Counted from the stretch's first letter, positions 34,245-43,433 are shown. The stretch: DNA of 43,939 nucleotides from Pseudomonas guariconensis (GCF_024127895.1 NZ_JAMYBK010000036.1:1-43939), one strand, 5' to 3'. A program made the numbers and translations. The notes: generated by a model not told the origin, from the letters alone.

Positions 34245-34397
34245 GTCAAGGCGTTCTTAGGGGCCAGACGACAGCGGTGCGCTGGCCCAGGGCACAATCA
34301 CTGGCTGGTGCTAATGAGCCGGAATGTTCCCGCCTATAGTCATGCGCGCATGCCAAGCCCTTGCTGTGCATTAAGACCTGCTTTGCGGAGAACACCT

Positions 34398-35063
34398 ATG
34401 ACCCAGGATCGCCTGCGCCTCGTCCAGCTCGCAGAACAGCTGCGCCAGGCCTGGTCACGGCCGCACCCGGCATTTGCCTCGGGCATGGACGCGCGTAGCA
34501 GCGAGAATGCCCTGCTCCTGCAGTTCCACGGCAGCCTGGTCAAAGCCGCCGGCCTGGGCTGGCAGAACGCAGGGCGCACCCTGGTCGACAAGACGTACCT
34601 GCGCATTCTGAAGGACTGCTTCGGCCTGGATTTTCATGGCTTTGCCGAGGATGAACTGGCAGCCCGGCTGGACGGTTTCATTCGCCAGGCGTTGGCTCCA
34701 CGCTGGGGGCAAATCATTGGAAGCGGCGGCAGCGAAGGCTTGCCGTTGGCGTCCGAGCTACTCGATGCATGCAACGGGGCGTTGTTCGCCAGCGAACGCC
34801 TGCAAGCGGCAACCCACCAGGTGTTGTTCTATCTGTGCCCGCACTTACCGTTCTTGCCCGGCTTCGGGGAACTTGCGCAAGGTGCAGAACAGTACCAGGC
34901 CCTGGTCTGCTCGCTTCCAACGCTACCGCGTCCGCAGCAGTTTGCCGGCAGTACGCAGCAACAGGTGCTGATCCGCCAACTGGTTGAAGGGAGTGATTGG
35001 TGGGGGCGGCGGGTGTTGTCCGCCAGGCAGGCTGAAATGGCTCCTGCACGCTGCGCCCCCTGA
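34398..35063 (+). CDS. Unrecognised 221-residue protein in the sulfonate cluster
   Basis: I do not recognise the family. No signal or membrane segment is obvious. Sequence features are an N-terminal helix (RLRLVQLAEQLRQAW), a DGFIRQALAPRWGQIIGSGG stretch and a Trp-rich end (GSDWWGRRVLS). A clean ATG follows GGAGAACACC. It is divergent from the YeiH-like exporter, separated by 231 bases that contain a candidate TauR site, so it may be co-regulated with taurine genes. Confidence 0.75.
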   Translation: MTQDRLRLVQLAEQLRQAWSRPHPAFASGMDARSSENALLLQFHGSLVKAAGLGWQNAGRTLVDKTYLRILKDCFGLDFHGFAEDELAARLDGFIRQALAPRWGQIIGSGGSEGLPLASELLDACNGALFASERLQAATHQVLFYLCPHLPFLPGFGELAQGAEQYQALVCSLPTLPRPQQFAGSTQQQVLIRQLVEGSDWWGRRVLSARQAEMAPARCAP

Positions 35064-35087
35064 AGACAGGCCCTAATGCCAGTCAGT

Positions 35088-35126
35088 TAAGGCTTCTACA
35101 GACTTTACCGGGGCTGCTTTGCAGCT
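35088..35126. repeat. Interspersed repeat copy A
   Basis: This stretch (beginning TAAGGCTTCTACAGACTTTA) is closely matched at 43280-43318, differing at only a few bases. Both copies are followed by REP-like sequences. Confidence 0.7.
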
Positions 35127-35127
35127 T

Positions 35128-35152
35128 TTCGCGGGCAAGGTGCGCTCCCACA
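35128..35152. repeat. REP-type element
   Basis: TTCGCGGGCAAGGTGCGCTC followed by CCACA; a variant of the Pseudomonas REP sequence, opposite in orientation to the one at 35237. Confidence 0.7.
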
Positions 35153-35236
35153 AGGTTCAGGAAATGCGCGATCCCTGTGGGAGATCACCTAGCCTTTGGG
35201 CTGCGCTGTCACGCAGAGAACTGATAGTGGCTTTAC

Positions 35237-35284
35237 GCGGCCCCTGTGGGAGCGGGCTTGCCCGCGAAGGGCCGCAAAGCGGCC
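35237..35284. repeat. REP-type element with hairpin
   Basis: Contains TGTGGGAGCGGGCTTGCCCG flanked by CGGCCCC and GGGCCGC/GCGGCCCC copies that can pair. It lies just past the DUF6506 stop and may act as a transcript end. Confidence 0.75.
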
Positions 35285-35293
35285 CCAAATCGC

Positions 35294-35593
35294 TCAGTCG
35301 CTCAACTGCTGCAGGCGTTGGCGAGTCTCAGGGTTGTACTGCACGGCGGCCACGGGAATCCGGTCGCCAATGGCGCTGCGAACCAGCTCGACTTCGGCCT
35401 CGGTGAAAGCGCCGCACAGCTCGATCAATTGCACATGCCGGGTCAACAATTCCTGGGCCACGATCTGCGCTTCCCCGACGTTCGCTACGCCGCACACGGT
35501 CGCGGTGAAGGTGTCCGATTCAAGGCTACCGTTGTGGGTGAGGAACTGCATACCAGGCGCCTTGAAGATAAAGCCATAACGTTGCACAGCCAT
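35294..35593 (-). CDS. DUF6506 family protein
   Basis: 99 residues starting MAVQRYGFIFKAPGM, with NVGEAQIVAQELL and IELCGAFTEAE, matching a small uncharacterised family (DUF6506) by recall. No signal or metal motif. It is the last gene of the xsc-pta operon, separated by 37 bases from pta. The longer open frame upstream is a shadow of pta. Role unknown; the operon position suggests a link to sulfoacetaldehyde metabolism. Confidence 0.75.
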   Translation of the reverse strand: MAVQRYGFIFKAPGMQFLTHNGSLESDTFTATVCGVANVGEAQIVAQELLTRHVQLIELCGAFTEAEVELVRSAIGDRIPVAAVQYNPETRQRLQQLSD

Positions 35594-35630
35594 CGTGATT
35601 TTCCTTGGGGTCTCGGGATTGCTTGGTTTT

Positions 35631-36575
35631 TTACGCAAAGCGCCCGCGCGATTGCCGGTGATGGTCGATGACGATGGACGCCAGCGCGCAGGATGCCAGA
35701 CGCGCCTGCACCGGGTCGGCACGCGAGGTGAGCATGATCGGCACCCGTGCGCCCAGCACCAGGCCAGCAGCCGTGGCGCCCATGAAATACACCATCTGCT
35801 TGAACAGGAAATTACCCGCCTCCAGGTTGGGCACCAGCAGGATATCGGCATTGCCCGCGACCTCACCGCCAATGCCCTTGATGCGCGCCGCCTCCAGCGA
35901 CACCGCGTTGTCGAAGGCCAGCGGGCCTTCGATGCAGGCCTCTCCCAGGACACCGAGCACCGCCAGCTTGGTCAGCTCGGCGGCATCCTGGCTCGAGGGC
36001 ATGCTGCGCGTCACTTCCTCGGTACCGGACAGCACCGCCATGCGCGGCCTCTCATAGCCCAAGGCATGCATCATCTCGATGGCATTGCGGGCGATATGGA
36101 TCTTGTCGATGATCGTAGGCTGCACGTTGATCACCGCATCGGTGATCGACAAGGCCTTGTCGCTCCCCGGCAGCGTCATGTGGAACACATGACTGAGACG
36201 GCTGGCAGTACGCAGCCCCACTTCGCGCTTGAGCACCGCACGCAACAAGGTATCGGTGTGCAGGTGCCCCTTCATGATGGCCGCTGCGCTACCGTCTCCA
36301 GCCTGCATGCAAGCGACTTCGGCGCACTGTTGCTCATCACTGGCGTGCAGCACGCGCAGGTCGCGCAGGTCCCAGTCGAGTTCTTCGGCCAGGGTGCGGA
36401 TCTTCATCTGATCACCGACCAGCACAGGCTCGATAAGCCCTTCGTCACACGCCCGCTTGGCACTGCTCAGGCTCAGCAGGTTGACCGGGTTGACCACCGC
36501 CGTGACCACACGTGGCAGGGCCTTGGCCCGATCGAGCAAAAACGCCGGACATTCCGGTGCAAGGGTGCTCAACAT
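35631..36575 (-). CDS. pta: Phosphate acetyltransferase (short form)
   Basis: 314 residues of the phosphate acetyl/butyryl transferase family without the extra N-terminal domains of E. coli Pta. Motifs seen are AAAIMKGHLHTDTLLRAVL, AVLSGTEEV and GNADILLVPNLEAGNFLFKQ. It should convert the acetyl phosphate made by Xsc to acetyl-CoA. ATG 36575 has AGGAA upstream. The upstream open frame into xsc is not coding. It follows xsc by about 118 bases on the same strand. Confidence 0.9.
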   Translation of the reverse strand: MLSTLAPECPAFLLDRAKALPRVVTAVVNPVNLLSLSSAKRACDEGLIEPVLVGDQMKIRTLAEELDWDLRDLRVLHASDEQQCAEVACMQAGDGSAAAIMKGHLHTDTLLRAVLKREVGLRTASRLSHVFHMTLPGSDKALSITDAVINVQPTIIDKIHIARNAIEMMHALGYERPRMAVLSGTEEVTRSMPSSQDAAELTKLAVLGVLGEACIEGPLAFDNAVSLEAARIKGIGGEVAGNADILLVPNLEAGNFLFKQMVYFMGATAAGLVLGARVPIMLTSRADPVQARLASCALASIVIDHHRQSRGRFA

Positions 36576-36693
36576 GCTTGGATTCCTGTATTCACGGTCG
36601 AAGCCGCAACGGCGCCCGAAGACGCCATCGCCGTATTCCTGATGGCCTGTGCAGCGAGCTGGGCCCGCCACACAGGCATTGACGCCAGGCGCC

Positions 36694-38454
36694 TCAGACG
36701 TAGTCCCTGTACTTCTCGAGGAAGCGCACAGGCTTGGAAAGCGCATCGCGGCGGAACGGATCGCCCAGTTCGCGGGTGCACATGATCTCGATCACCGTGG
36801 TCTTGCCTGCCTTCTGTGCCTCGCAAGCCGCCATGAGCGCCGGGCCGACGTCCTCCAGGCGATCGACGGTGACGCCCTCGGCCCCCATCGCGCGGGCAAT
36901 GCCGGCAAAACTCTGGTTCTCCAGGTCGCCTGCGACGAAGCGGCGGTTGTAGAAGTCCACCTGGTTCTTCTTCTCCGCGCCCCACTGACGGTTATGGAAG
37001 ACGATCGAGGTGACCGGGATGTTTTCGCGCACGCAGGTCATGATTTCCATCATCGACATGCCCCAGGCGCCATCACCGGCATAGGAGATGGCGGTGCGGT
37101 GTGGCGCGGCGACCTTGGCACCAATGATGGTCGGCAGCGCGTAGCCGCAGTTGCCGAAGCTCATGGCAGCGAAGAACGAGCGGGGTTTCTCGAAGCGCAG
37201 GTAGCTGTTGGAGACCGAGTTGATGTTGCCGATGTCGGTGGAGACCATGGCATCGGCAGGCATGGCTTTTTCCAGTTCCCGCAGGACCTGGCGCGGGTGC
37301 AGGTAGTTGCCAGGCTCGCCGCTCTGCTCCTCGATCATCTCCAGGGAGTATTCGTCCTTCTCGTGGATCCAGGCGTCCAGCTCGGTTTCCCAGTCGGCTT
37401 TTTCCTTGGCGATTTCCTCGGCACGCGCCCCCTTGCTTGCCAGGCACTGCACCTCGAGGTTCTCCAGGCGGCCGAGCAGGTTGAGCGCCGCGGCCTTGGC
37501 ATCGCCGCAGATACCGACGGTGATTTTCTTCACCAGGCCGAGCATCTTCGAGTCGCAATCGACCTGGATGACCTTCGCCTGCCTCGGCCAGTAGTCGAGG
37601 CCGTGTTGTGGCAAGGTACCGAATGGGCCCAGGCGGGTGCCCAGGGCCAGGACCACGTCGGCACGCGACAGCAGCTTCATGGCCGCCTTGGAGCCTTGGT
37701 AGCCCAGTGGGCCACACCACAGCGGGTGGCTGGCCGGGAACGAGTCGTTGTGCAGGTAGCTGTTGACCACTGGCGCGCCGAGGTATTCGGCCAGCGCTTT
37801 ACAGGCCTCGACGGCGTCGCCCATGACCACGCCGCCGCCGGAGATGATCACCGGGTTCTTCGCTGCCGCCAGGATCTGGGCGGCTTCGGCCAGGCTCTGC
37901 TCACCACCGGCGCTGCGCTCGATGCGAATCGGTGCAGGAATCTCGACGTTGATATCGCCATAGAAGAAGTCACGCGGGACGTTCAACTGGGTCGGGCCGT
38001 TTTCCTGCATCGCCCGGTCGAAACAACGGCCGGTCAGCTCGGCCATCCGCGCCGGGTTAGGCACATGGGCCTGGTACTTGGTGATGGTCTCGAAGAACGG
38101 CAGTTGCTGGGCTTCCTGGAAACCACCCAGGCCCTGGCTCATCGAGCCGGTTTCCGGCGTGATCACCACCACCGGGCTGTGTGCCCAGTAGGCAGCGGCG
38201 ATGGCGGTGACGAAGTTGGTGATGCCAGGGCCATTCTGCGCGATGCACACGCCATGACGGCCGCTGACCCGTGCGTAACCATCGGCCATGTGGCCGGCGC
38301 CCTGCTCGTGGACCACCGGGATAAAACGGATACCCGCCGGAGCGAAGATATCCATCGCATCCATGAAGGCCGAACCCATGATGCCAAAGATGTCGGTCAC
38401 GCCATTGGCGACCAGTGTTTCAACCATTGCTTCGCTGGGGGTCATGCGTGGCAT
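36694..38454 (-). CDS. xsc: Sulfoacetaldehyde acetyltransferase
   Basis: 586 residues, a thiamine diphosphate enzyme that cleaves sulfoacetaldehyde with phosphate into acetyl phosphate and sulfite. The catalytic Glu is E50 (VVHEQGAGHMADGYAR); the TPP/Mg motif is GDGAWGMSMMEIM through N..QWG. The N-terminal GIMGSAFMDAMD and the full length fit the Xsc family better than acetolactate synthases. GAGGAG precedes the ATG. It heads the operon with pta and the DUF6506 gene, with a TauR-like site upstream. Confidence 0.95.
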   Translation of the reverse strand: MPRMTPSEAMVETLVANGVTDIFGIMGSAFMDAMDIFAPAGIRFIPVVHEQGAGHMADGYARVSGRHGVCIAQNGPGITNFVTAIAAAYWAHSPVVVITPETGSMSQGLGGFQEAQQLPFFETITKYQAHVPNPARMAELTGRCFDRAMQENGPTQLNVPRDFFYGDINVEIPAPIRIERSAGGEQSLAEAAQILAAAKNPVIISGGGVVMGDAVEACKALAEYLGAPVVNSYLHNDSFPASHPLWCGPLGYQGSKAAMKLLSRADVVLALGTRLGPFGTLPQHGLDYWPRQAKVIQVDCDSKMLGLVKKITVGICGDAKAAALNLLGRLENLEVQCLASKGARAEEIAKEKADWETELDAWIHEKDEYSLEMIEEQSGEPGNYLHPRQVLRELEKAMPADAMVSTDIGNINSVSNSYLRFEKPRSFFAAMSFGNCGYALPTIIGAKVAAPHRTAISYAGDGAWGMSMMEIMTCVRENIPVTSIVFHNRQWGAEKKNQVDFYNRRFVAGDLENQSFAGIARAMGAEGVTVDRLEDVGPALMAACEAQKAGKTTVIEIMCTRELGDPFRRDALSKPVRFLEKYRDYV

Positions 38455-38826
38455 ATCGATACTCCTCTCGTTACTTAAGGTATGCCGCCAACTACTCGGG
38501 CTCAGCCTTTCAGCAGCATGGGCACAGGGGGATACGCATCAGGACAGGTACAGGGAGGCGGAGCGGGGACTTGTGGTGCTTGCTCTGTGCGGCGCCTTTA
38601 CGCATGCCGAACTCTCCTGTTGTTGTTTTGATGGAGTCTTGGGGCAAGTCGAGCGAGCCGTCCCTCGTTCATTTGCAAGCGAGGGCTGGCTGCCTTGGGG
38701 CTAGAGTAGGAGGGCGGGGGAAGTGGCCGATAGAACCAGTTGGGGACTACCTGTTAAGCCAGCAGGCAGCGCCGAAATGCGTGCTCGACACTGCCTGCCC
38801 GAGGGGGTGATTTTCGATGGGCGTGG
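38455..38826. promoter_or_regulatory. xsc promoter region with candidate TauR site
   Basis: 372 bases between xsc and tauR with no gene. ATAGAACCAG (38730-38739) and TTAAGCCAG (38754-38762) are spaced about two helical turns apart, resembling the repeats upstream of the aminotransferase gene. The distance to xsc (about 275 bases) is rather long. Confidence 0.4.
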
Positions 38827-40293
38827 TCAGCAAAGCCGCTCGATGAGCTCGGCAAGCAATTTGATTCCCGGACGGATACGCTCGGCCGGAATGGACGAGT
38901 AGCCCAGACGGAAGTAGTTGAGCGGTGGCTGCTCACCGAAGAAATGAATATCGCCGGGCTCGATCAGGATGCCGTGGTTGGCGGCCTCCTCCTGCAAGCG
39001 ACGCGCATCCAGGCCATCCGGCCCCTTCACCCAGTAGCAGGAGCCGCCGAAGCTCGGCTCCCTGGAGGACTCCGGCAGGTACTCGCGCAGGGCATCGCCC
39101 ATCTGCTGATGACGCTCCTCGTAGGCGCGCATCAGGCTCAGGATCAACGCATCGTGGTAACCGCGCTCGAGGAACAGCGCTACCGAACGCTGATTGTTCG
39201 CCGCAGGATGACGCACCATCAGTCGACGCAACGCCCGTGCCTCACGGATCAAGGCTTCGGGGCCGACCAGGTAGCCAACTCGCAAGCCAGGAGCCAGGGT
39301 CTTTGACAGGCTGCCGACGTAAAGCACCCGGTCGTTCTTGTCCAGGCTCTTGAGCGCCGGGATCGGGTTGCCCTTGAAGTTGGTCTCGCTTTCGTAGTCG
39401 TCCTCGATGATCAGAAAATCGTGCTCCTTGGCCCGCCGCAACAGTTCGTAGCGGCGCTCCAGGGGCATGGTCACGGTGCTCGGGCACTGATGGCTGGGCG
39501 TGGTGTAGATAAGGTCGCAGTCATTGAGTTTCTCGCTCAGTATCAGGCCCTGGTTGTCCACCGGCAGCGGCTGAATGCGCGAGGGGTTGAGCATGGCGAT
39601 ATTGCGGATATCGACGTAGCCCGGCTCTTCGATGCCCATCAGGCTGTCGGGGCGCAACAACAGACGCGCCAGCATGTACAACGCATGCTGCGCACCCACC
39701 GTGACCAGGATCTGTTCAGGCGAAGCCCAGACACCGCGACGCGGCAACAGGCGCGTCCTGATCTGCTCCATCAACAAGGGGTCGTCGTTGTCGAAACGGT
39801 CCGAAGCCCAGTCACGGATCGCCGGGATGCTCACCGCATCGCGACAGCATCCACGCCAGTTGGCGGTCGGAAACAGGGCTGGGTCGAATTGCCCGTAGAT
39901 AAAGGGGTATTTGTAGCTCTGCCAATCCCGTGGTTTTCTCATGTTGCGTTGCTGCGAGGGCTGCATCACCAGCCGTTGCGACCAGTCCAACGTGGTGGCG
40001 ACGGCCTCGTCCTGGTCAGCACGCGGCGCGTCGACCTTGTGTGCCAGGATATCGGGATTGACGTAGTAGCCGCTGCGCTCACGCGCGATCAGGTAGCCAT
40101 CGTCGAGCAGGTGCTCGTAGGCCAGGACCACGGTATTGCGTGCGATGTTGAGCTGCTTGGCCAGCTTGCGGCTGGAAGGTAACGGGCTGTCCGGCGGTAT
40201 ATTGCCGTTGAGTATCACTTGGGCGATTTGCTCGCGCAGCTGCTGTTGCAGATTGGTGGATTTATCGGCAGACAAATGGAACAGCTGGAACAT
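38827..40293 (-). CDS. tauR: MocR-type regulator, TauR-like
   Basis: 488 residues: an N-terminal GntR winged helix (about 12-80, LREQIAQVILNGNIPPDSPL, RKLAKQLNIARNTVVLAYEHL) fused to a fold-type I aminotransferase domain. K331 (GSLSKTLAPG) should bind PLP, and D298 (IIEDDY) its pyridine ring. MocR proteins of this kind activate taurine genes in Rhodobacter, with PLP and taurine as effectors. Its place between xsc and the taurine aminotransferase supports that role. GAGG precedes the ATG. Confidence 0.87.
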   Translation of the reverse strand: MFQLFHLSADKSTNLQQQLREQIAQVILNGNIPPDSPLPSSRKLAKQLNIARNTVVLAYEHLLDDGYLIARERSGYYVNPDILAHKVDAPRADQDEAVATTLDWSQRLVMQPSQQRNMRKPRDWQSYKYPFIYGQFDPALFPTANWRGCCRDAVSIPAIRDWASDRFDNDDPLLMEQIRTRLLPRRGVWASPEQILVTVGAQHALYMLARLLLRPDSLMGIEEPGYVDIRNIAMLNPSRIQPLPVDNQGLILSEKLNDCDLIYTTPSHQCPSTVTMPLERRYELLRRAKEHDFLIIEDDYESETNFKGNPIPALKSLDKNDRVLYVGSLSKTLAPGLRVGYLVGPEALIREARALRRLMVRHPAANNQRSVALFLERGYHDALILSLMRAYEERHQQMGDALREYLPESSREPSFGGSCYWVKGPDGLDARRLQEEAANHGILIEPGDIHFFGEQPPLNYFRLGYSSIPAERIRPGIKLLAELIERLC

Positions 40294-40519
40294 AGCGGCC
40301 TCGACTGAACGAACGATAAGCGCTGGTACCGCACAGCACTCGGCCAGTCGCTCAAGAATGCTCTCGCCAGCCCAGCACCAGCGCGGCGATCGTCGAGCAG
40401 ACTAGCAACAACCCCTCGGCAAGACTATCCAGCGCTCGACATATTAACGTCGCAGAGACACAAAAGACCGGACCCTCGACAAAGCCAAAGGACCGGTCAA
40501 CCCTGGTGAAACCTATCGA

Positions 40520-41902
40520 TCAGATTGCAACGCGACCCAGTGCGCCATCCAGGGCGACGATGATCTCGTCCAGTTCCTTTTGCGTGGCGATCAGCGCCGG
40601 GCTGAAGCACAGCGTGTTGTTGAACTGCTCGAAGCTTCGGTTGGTGCGCCCGATCATCACCCCTTGGCGCATGCAGTCAGCGACGATGGCAATCGCCACG
40701 CTCTCCGGCACCGGCTCCTTGGTCTTGCGGTCCTTGACCAGTTCCATGCCACAGAACAGGCCTTTGCCGCGTACATCGCCAATCACTGGGTACTTGTCCT
40801 GCAGCTCGCGCAGGCGGCCCATGAAGTACTCGCCCATGTGGGTGACGTTCTCCAGCAAGCCCTCGTCCTCGATGATGCGCATGTTCTCCAGCGCCGCCGC
40901 TGGGCCTGCGGTGCAGCCGCCGAAGGTGCTGATGTCGCGGAAGTAACCCATGCGGTCATCGGCCTCCCCCTTGAACGCTTCGAACACCTCCTCGGTGGTC
41001 ACGGTGCAGGAGATCGCCGCATAACCGCTGGCCACCCCCTTGGCCATGGTGACGATGTCCGGCTTGATGCCGTAGTGCTGATAGCCGAACCACTTGCCAG
41101 TGCGGCCCAGGCCACACACCACCTCGTCGATGTGCAGGAGGATGTCGTACTTCTTGCAGATTGCCTGAATGGTCTCCCAATACCCCTCCGGCGGCGTGAT
41201 CACGCCCCCGCCCGCGGTAATCGGCTCGAGCACCACCGCACCCACGGTATCCGGCCCTTCCGCGAGGATTACACGCTCCATCTCCATGGCGGCGCGCACG
41301 CCATAGTCAGGCACGTCACCGAACTGCGAGCGGTATTGGCAGCAATGCGCAAACTCGACGAACCCCGGGGTGAAGGGGCCGTACTGGTTCTTGCGCTCGA
41401 ACTGGCCGGTCGAACTCAGCGCGGTGATGGTCGTGCCGTGATAGTCCCGCTCGCGGAACAGGATCTTGTGCTTCTTGCCACCGTACTTCTTGTGCGCAAT
41501 CTGTCGCACTATCTTGTAGGCCTTCTCGTTGGCCTCGGAACCGGAGTTGGAGTAGTACACCCGGCTCAGGCCAGGCATCTTCTCGATCAGTTTCTGGGCG
41601 AACAAGGCCGCGGGAATGTTGCCTGCGGAGTTGGCGAAAAAGTTCACCTTCACCAGCTGGTCGCGCACCGCGTCAGCGATACTCTCGCGGCCGTAACCGA
41701 CGTTGACGGTCCATACCCCGCCAGAGACCGCATCCAGGTATTCGTTGCCCTTGGCATCCCAGACCCGCATGCCCTTGCCTTCGACGATCATCAACGGATC
41801 GCTCTGCTCCAGCGGTTTGTGCTGGGACAGGTGATGCCACACGTGGGCGCGGTCGCTGGCCAACGCCTGGGCTGCATCGTACTCGTGCGCAGTTGTTTTC
41901 AT
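40520..41902 (-). CDS. tpa: Taurine:pyruvate aminotransferase
   Basis: 460 residues, class III PLP aminotransferase. PLP Lys is K288 (TMAKGVASGY), the ring-binding Asp D259 (HIDE), and the substrate region YYSNSGSEANEKA. The layout and length fit Tpa, which transfers the amino group of taurine to pyruvate, giving sulfoacetaldehyde for Xsc and alanine. Other omega-aminotransferases are similar, so the specificity leans on the xsc and tauR neighbours. GAGG precedes the ATG; two direct repeats upstream form a likely TauR operator. Confidence 0.9.
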   Translation of the reverse strand: MKTTAHEYDAAQALASDRAHVWHHLSQHKPLEQSDPLMIVEGKGMRVWDAKGNEYLDAVSGGVWTVNVGYGRESIADAVRDQLVKVNFFANSAGNIPAALFAQKLIEKMPGLSRVYYSNSGSEANEKAYKIVRQIAHKKYGGKKHKILFRERDYHGTTITALSSTGQFERKNQYGPFTPGFVEFAHCCQYRSQFGDVPDYGVRAAMEMERVILAEGPDTVGAVVLEPITAGGGVITPPEGYWETIQAICKKYDILLHIDEVVCGLGRTGKWFGYQHYGIKPDIVTMAKGVASGYAAISCTVTTEEVFEAFKGEADDRMGYFRDISTFGGCTAGPAAALENMRIIEDEGLLENVTHMGEYFMGRLRELQDKYPVIGDVRGKGLFCGMELVKDRKTKEPVPESVAIAIVADCMRQGVMIGRTNRSFEQFNNTLCFSPALIATQKELDEIIVALDGALGRVAI

Positions 41903-42033
41903 GCTTACCTCTCGACTGGTGCATTTTTGTTATGGGTCACCGGGCAGGAGATGAACGCCAGGCGCCGATAGATGAAGGAGCAGTACTCGGCATCGCAATG
42001 CAGCACTCCCCGATCCACCCCTGGAGATGAAAC

Positions 42034-42065
42034 TAAGAACAAGCAGCGCGCGCAGTTAGAACCAG
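42034..42065. promoter_or_regulatory. Direct repeats TAAGAACAAG / TTAGAACCAG, probable TauR operator
   Basis: Two related decamers at 42034-42043 and 42056-42065, 22 bases apart (two turns), between the divergent tpa and thiS genes. On the minus strand they read CTGGTTCTAA, similar in form to the CTGGAC-type TauR repeats known from Rhodobacter. They lie about 130 bases from each start codon. Confidence 0.5.
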
Positions 42066-42198
42066 TTATCGCCCATGGATGATGCCAGCCGTGCAATCGC
42101 CACACTGGACTAACGCCACAGCCGCGACTGGCTCTTCAAGCGCAGCGCCAGCGCCCTCACCCTGCGAGCACGAAGCCGTCACCGACAGGAGAACCTGA

Positions 42199-42402
42199 AT
42201 GATTGAAGTCACGATCAACGGGGAGGCCCAGCTGTTGCCGGCAGGTATCGACCTGGCGCAATTGCTCGCCCGGCTACAGCTGCAAACGCGGCGCGTGGCC
42301 ATCGAACACAACCTCGGCATCGTGCCGCGCAGCGAGTATGCCGGGCTGCGCCTGCAGCAGGGCGACCGCCTGGAAATCGTGCATGCCATCGGCGGCGGCT
42401 GA
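42199..42402 (+). CDS. thiS: ThiS-like sulfur carrier protein
   Basis: 67 residues with a ubiquitin-like fold pattern (MIEVTINGEAQLLPAGIDLA, VAIEHNLGIVPRSEYAGLRL) ending in GGG, the C-terminal diglycine that is adenylated and thiocarboxylated. It carries sulfur for thiazole formation together with ThiG. A spacer of 28 bases separates it from thiG. GACAGGAG lies before the ATG. Its site divergent from tpa hints at shared control. Confidence 0.88.
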   Translation: MIEVTINGEAQLLPAGIDLAQLLARLQLQTRRVAIEHNLGIVPRSEYAGLRLQQGDRLEIVHAIGGG

Positions 42403-42430
42403 TCGCCCTGCCCCTCTCACCGGAGCCCCT

Positions 42431-43228
42431 ATGACCATCGCGAACACAACCTGCGACCCGCTCATCATTGCTGGCCAAACCTATGACTCACGCCTGCTGG
42501 TCGGCACCGGGCACTACGCCGACCTGGCCGAGACGGGCGCTGCAGTGGAGGCCAGCCTGGCGCAGATCGTCACCTTTGCGGTGCGCCGCAGCAACCTTGG
42601 GCAGGATGCCCTCCAGCCCAACCTGCTCGAGGTGATCACCCCGCAGCGCTACACCTTGCTGCCCAATACCGCAGGCTGCTACACGGCCAAGGATGCCGTG
42701 CGCACCTGCCTGCTGGCACGCGAACTGCTGGATGGCCATGACCTGGTCAAGCTCGAAGTGCTCGGGGACAGCCAGACCCTCTACCCAGACATCGGCGAAA
42801 CCCTGGTTGCCGCCCAGCAACTGGCCGAGCTGGGCTTCAAGGTGATGGCCTACACCAGCGACGACCCGCTGGTGGCCCGACGCCTGGAGGCGCTTGGCTG
42901 CGTGGCGGTGATGCCCTTGGGCGCGCCGATCGGTTCCGGGCTGGGCATCCGCAACCCCTACAACATCCGCTTGATCGTGGAAAACGCCAAGGTTCCGGTG
43001 ATCGTCGATGCCGGTGTCGGCACCGCCTCCGATGCGGCCATCGCCATGGAGCTGGGCTGCGACGGCGTGCTGATGAACACCGCGATTGCCCGCGCCCGCG
43101 AGCCGATCCGCATGGCCACGGCAATGCGCAAAGCGGTCGAGGCCGGTCGCCAAGCCTACCTGGCAGGGCGCATGCCGCGCCGATTGAGCGCCGATGCCTC
43201 CTCGCCGTTGGGTGGCATGTTCTTGTAG
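42431..43228 (+). CDS. thiG: Thiazole synthase ThiG
   Basis: 265 residues, TIM-barrel enzyme that joins deoxyxylulose 5-phosphate, dehydroglycine and ThiS-borne sulfur into thiazole phosphate. The Schiff-base Lys is K107 (DLVKLEVLGD), and LLPNTAGCYTA, MPLGAPIGSG and VIVDAGVGTASDAA are present. GGAG is close before the ATG at 42431. Nothing appears missing. Being coupled to thiS but away from other thi genes suggests a second, separately acquired or specially regulated copy. Confidence 0.93.
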   Translation: MTIANTTCDPLIIAGQTYDSRLLVGTGHYADLAETGAAVEASLAQIVTFAVRRSNLGQDALQPNLLEVITPQRYTLLPNTAGCYTAKDAVRTCLLARELLDGHDLVKLEVLGDSQTLYPDIGETLVAAQQLAELGFKVMAYTSDDPLVARRLEALGCVAVMPLGAPIGSGLGIRNPYNIRLIVENAKVPVIVDAGVGTASDAAIAMELGCDGVLMNTAIARAREPIRMATAMRKAVEAGRQAYLAGRMPRRLSADASSPLGGMFL

Positions 43229-43279
43229 ATGATGGGCCTGCAGCAGAGCCAAGACGCGGCCAGCCGTAATGGCAGGCAG

Positions 43280-43318
43280 TAAGGTTTCTACAGGCTTTAC
43301 TGGGGCTGCTACGCAGCT
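43280..43318. repeat. Interspersed repeat copy B
   Basis: Matches 35088-35126 with a few changes (TAAGGTTTCTACAGGCTTTA at the start), in the same orientation, after thiG. Confidence 0.7.
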
Positions 43319-43433
43319 CATCGCCGGCAGGACATCTCCTGGATTTAGCAGGGTCCCTGTGGCGGCGGGCTTGGCGAGGCGTCGAACCGCCGCGAACACC
43401 GGCGAAGCCGGTGCCATGCACCGCGTCGTATTC

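Noticed and set aside
36649..38478. 609-codon open frame opposite xsc
   Set aside because: Shadow of xsc; the composition is His/Arg/Ala-rich, as typical of antisense frames in this genus.
40580..41971. 463-codon open frame opposite tpa
   Set aside because: Antisense shadow of a conserved aminotransferase gene.
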